Part shown: piece by piece, positions 6,187-7,759 of the stretch
How the letters are laid out: each line of letters opens with the position of its first letter
Position numbering within the stretch: the first letter of the stretch is position 1
Origin: Streptosporangiaceae bacterium
GTDB lineage: Bacteria; Actinomycetota; Actinomycetes; Streptosporangiales; Streptosporangiaceae
Reading direction: 5' to 3'
DNA: 7,759 nt
NCBI GenBank assembly: GCA_030043395.1
Contig: JASHXW010000011.1
Coordinates: 1 to 7,759, forward strand
Notes under the pieces: generated by a model
What the model saw: only the letters and a program-made list of their open reading frames with translations
Databases searched by the model: none
Told to the model about the DNA's origin: nothing
Program-made: the position numbers and the translations under genes

Positions 6187-6426
6187 GGAAACTCCAGGTA
6201 CGGGTAACAAGTCGGCGGCTGGGGCCAAGTCGGGCTGGGCGATGCGAGCCAGCACCACCACTACTAGGGTAGCGCGCCGCGCACGATCCCAGCGGCGTGC
6301 GGGTGGGCCGGACGGAATACAAGCCAACCAACGCTACGTGACTCGGGGTACCCGGTCAAGCTCCCGAGTCGGTATGGCGCCGACACTTGCCGTTTGCCGA
6401 ACGTACTACCCGCTTCCCGCCTAGGC

Positions 6427-6435
6427 TGTGGAAAG
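6427..6435 (-). promoter_or_regulatory. DnaA-box-like site upstream of dnaA
   Basis: The + strand TGTGGAAAG is CTTTCCACA on the minus strand; it keeps the TCCACA half and differs from TTATCCACA at two positions. It overlaps the TAGGCT hexamer at 6422-6427 by one base, so DnaA binding here could repress dnaA transcription. A weak match taken alone. Confidence 0.4.
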
Positions 6436-6512
6436 CTTGGTCATCTCGCGTGACCTGCGGGCCCGGCGGTGCGACAACGCCGGCACCACGCCACGTGCAG
6501 CGTTGCACATGC

Positions 6513-6521
6513 TGTGGAAAA
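6513..6521 (-). promoter_or_regulatory. DnaA box upstream of dnaA
   Basis: The + strand TGTGGAAAA is TTTTCCACA on the minus strand, one mismatch from TTATCCACA. It lies 37 bases before the dnaA start, in the same orientation as the site at 6427-6435. It is a good candidate for autoregulatory binding by DnaA. Confidence 0.55.
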
Positions 6522-6558
6522 ACCTGTTGAACACGATGTGGGGGCGAGGTGATCGGCC

Positions 6559-7759
6559 GTGAGCGAACCGGACCTCGCGGAAATCTGGGCCAGATCGCTT
6601 AATGACCTTGCCGACATGCAGATCGAGCCGTATCAGCGTGCCTGGCTGGCGCTCACCAGGCCGCTCGGCCTAGTCGAGAACACGGCCCTGATCGCCACTC
6701 CCAACGAGTTCGCCAAGGATCAGCTCGAGAACCGGCTGCGCGTGCTTATCACGAACGCGCTCTCCCGCGAGCTAGGCCGCAACATCCAGCTCGCCGTCAT
6801 CATCGATCCCGCGGTTGCCGCCAGCCTCCCGCCGCACGACGATGCCCCATCCGCACCCGAGCCTTTGGGCATCAGGATGCCGTTCGGCACTATCACCGAT
6901 CCGGCACCTGGCGCGACGGACCCGATCGGCTCGATGCCGGCACAGCCTGCCGCTGACCTCAACGGCCTCGCGAACGGCGCCCGGCTCGACCCCGGGCTCG
7001 CTCCGCCCGTGCCCGGCAGTCCCGGTCAGCTCGGCCACGACGACCTTGGCCGGGTGCCTCCCGGAGGACCGGGCCACGCCGAGAGCGCACGGCGCGACGA
7101 GCATGTCGCCTCCGCCGGCGCGCAGCCCGCAGGACCCGGCCAGGGGCGGACGGCGCAGGCCAGGCTCAACCCGAAATACACCTTCGAGACTTTCGTCATC
7201 GGCTCGAGCAACAGGTTCGCCCACGCGGCCGCCGTCGCCGTCGCGGAGGCACCGGCCAAGGCATACAACCCGCTGTTCATCTACGGTGACTCCGGCCTGG
7301 GCAAGACGCACCTGCTGCACGCGATCGGGCATTACGCGCAGAGCCTGTACCAGGGGGTCCGCGTCCGGTATGTCAGCTCCGAGGAGTTCACCAACGACTT
7401 CATCAACATGATCAGGGACGGCAAGCAGGACGGCTTCCGCCGCCGTTACCGCGACGTCGACGTCCTGCTGGTCGACGACATCCAGTTCCTGGAGAACAAG
7501 GAAGGGACGCAGGAGGAGTTCTTCCACACCTTCAACACGCTGCACAATGCCACCAAGCAGATCGTGATCTCCAGCGACCGCGCACCCAAGCGCCTGGTCA
7601 CGCTGGAGGACAGGCTGCGCAGCAGGTTCGAGTGGGGACTGCTGACCGACATCCAGCCACCTGAGCTGGAGACCAGGATCGCGATCCTGCGCAAGAAGGC
7701 CGTCCAGGACCGGCTCAACGCCCCGCCCGAGGCACTGGAGTACATCGCCAGCCGCATCT
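6559..7759 (+). CDS. dnaA: Chromosomal replication initiator DnaA (3' truncated by window)
   Basis: DnaA-ATP binds DnaA boxes, melts oriC and loads the helicase. The start is GTG 6559-6561: an in-frame TGA lies only 9 bases upstream (6550-6552), and GAGGTGA (6546-6552) is a good ribosome binding site 6 bases away. The 400 codons visible cover domain I (about 1-88, including [17 protein letters not shown]), a Pro/Gly/Ala/Asp-rich domain II (about 89-200) and most of the AAA+ domain III from [20 protein letters not shown] (203-222). Motifs are Walker A GDSGLGKT (243-250), Walker [10 protein letters not shown] (303-311), sensor 1 IVISSDRAP (335-343) and box [16 protein letters not shown] (349-361), with the expected arginine finger. 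The end of domain III and the DNA-binding domain IV lie beyond the right edge. Domain II is longer than in E. coli but shorter than in Streptomyces, where it exceeds 200 residues. The gene is divergent from rpmH. Confidence 0.98.
   Translation, partial: MSEPDLAEIWARSLNDLADMQIEPYQRAWLALTRPLGLVENTALIATPNEFAKDQLENRLRVLITNALSRELGRNIQLAVIIDPAVAASLPPHDDAPSAPEPLGIRMPFGTITDPAPGATDPIGSMPAQPAADLNGLANGARLDPGLAPPVPGSPGQLGHDDLGRVPPGGPGHAESARRDEHVASAGAQPAGPGQGRTAQARLNPKYTFETFVIGSSNRFAHAAAVAVAEAPAKAYNPLFIYGDSGLGKTHLLHAIGHYAQSLYQGVRVRYVSSEEFTNDFINMIRDGKQDGFRRRYRDVDVLLVDDIQFLENKEGTQEEFFHTFNTLHNATKQIVISSDRAPKRLVTLEDRLRSRFEWGLLTDIQPPELETRIAILRKKAVQDRLNAPPEALEYIASRI

Larger units (their letters stand above)
6187..6558. 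promoter_or_regulatory. Divergent rpmH/dnaA control region
   Basis: The spacer must carry the leftward promoter(s) for the rpmH cluster and the rightward dnaA promoter(s). It has two DnaA-box-like sites (6427-6435, 6513-6521), which fits DnaA autoregulation as known in other bacteria. Candidate -10 hexamers are TACCCT on the minus strand (6266-6271) and TAGGCT on the + strand (6422-6427), the latter touching the first DnaA box. Neither has a well-spaced -35 box, so I do not call individual promoters. I see no coding sequence here. Confidence 0.6.

Noticed and set aside
6368..6384. GTCGG/CCGAC hairpin in the rpmH-dnaA spacer
   Set aside because: A 5-bp stem with a 7-base loop is expected by chance at this GC content and has no U-tract.
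6384..6427. Sigma-70-like dnaA promoter from TTGCCG (6387-6392 or 6394-6399) to TAGGCT
   Set aside because: The spacers are about 22-29 bp, too long for a normal -35/-10 pair, so only the region is reported.
6772..7545. A 257-codon open frame on the minus strand opposite dnaA
   Set aside because: dnaA is certain from its AAA+ motifs; the opposite frame has no family resemblance.

Overview
The window is the dnaA side of the chromosomal replication-origin region of a high-GC Gram-positive bacterium. The gene order and orientation (leftward rpmH, rnpA, yidD, yidC, jag, rsmG, parA; rightward dnaA) is the conserved actinobacterial arrangement. High GC content, frequent GTG/TTG starts, a YidC without the large periplasmic domain, a DnaA with a long Pro/Gly/Ala-rich domain II and a ParA core closely resembling Streptomyces-type ParA all point to an actinomycete, perhaps near Streptomycetales or Streptosporangiales. 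The genus cannot be named from sequence alone.

Layout, right to left. dnaA (6559 to the right edge, + strand) is truncated at 400 codons, so dnaN and the usual actinobacterial oriC (dnaA-dnaN spacer) lie outside. A 372-bp divergent regulatory region (6187-6558) has two DnaA-box-like sites. On the minus strand follow rpmH (ribosomal protein bL34), rnpA (RNase P protein), yidD (membrane insertion factor), yidC (membrane insertase with a 230-residue low-complexity tail), jag (KH-R3H RNA-binding protein), rsmG (16S rRNA m7G methyltransferase, with an unclear start and a 21-bp tandem repeat) and, after a gap of about 380 bp, parA (chromosome partition ATPase). The first 259 bp, downstream of parA, hold no convincing gene but contain two facing DnaA boxes and several repeats.

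The genes join translation and RNA processing (rpmH, rnpA, rsmG), membrane protein biogenesis (yidD, yidC), RNA-based envelope control (jag), and replication and segregation (dnaA, parA, parS). rnpA-yidD and yidD-yidC stop/start codons overlap, which indicates translational coupling.

No wholly new system is visible. The unusual points are: a ParA with a predicted disordered, tryptophan-studded N-terminal extension of about 285 residues, supported by a strong ribosome binding site; a 22-bp perfect palindrome containing parS inside that coding extension; a DnaA-box pair in the spacer where parB would normally follow parA; and the irregular jag-rsmG junction.
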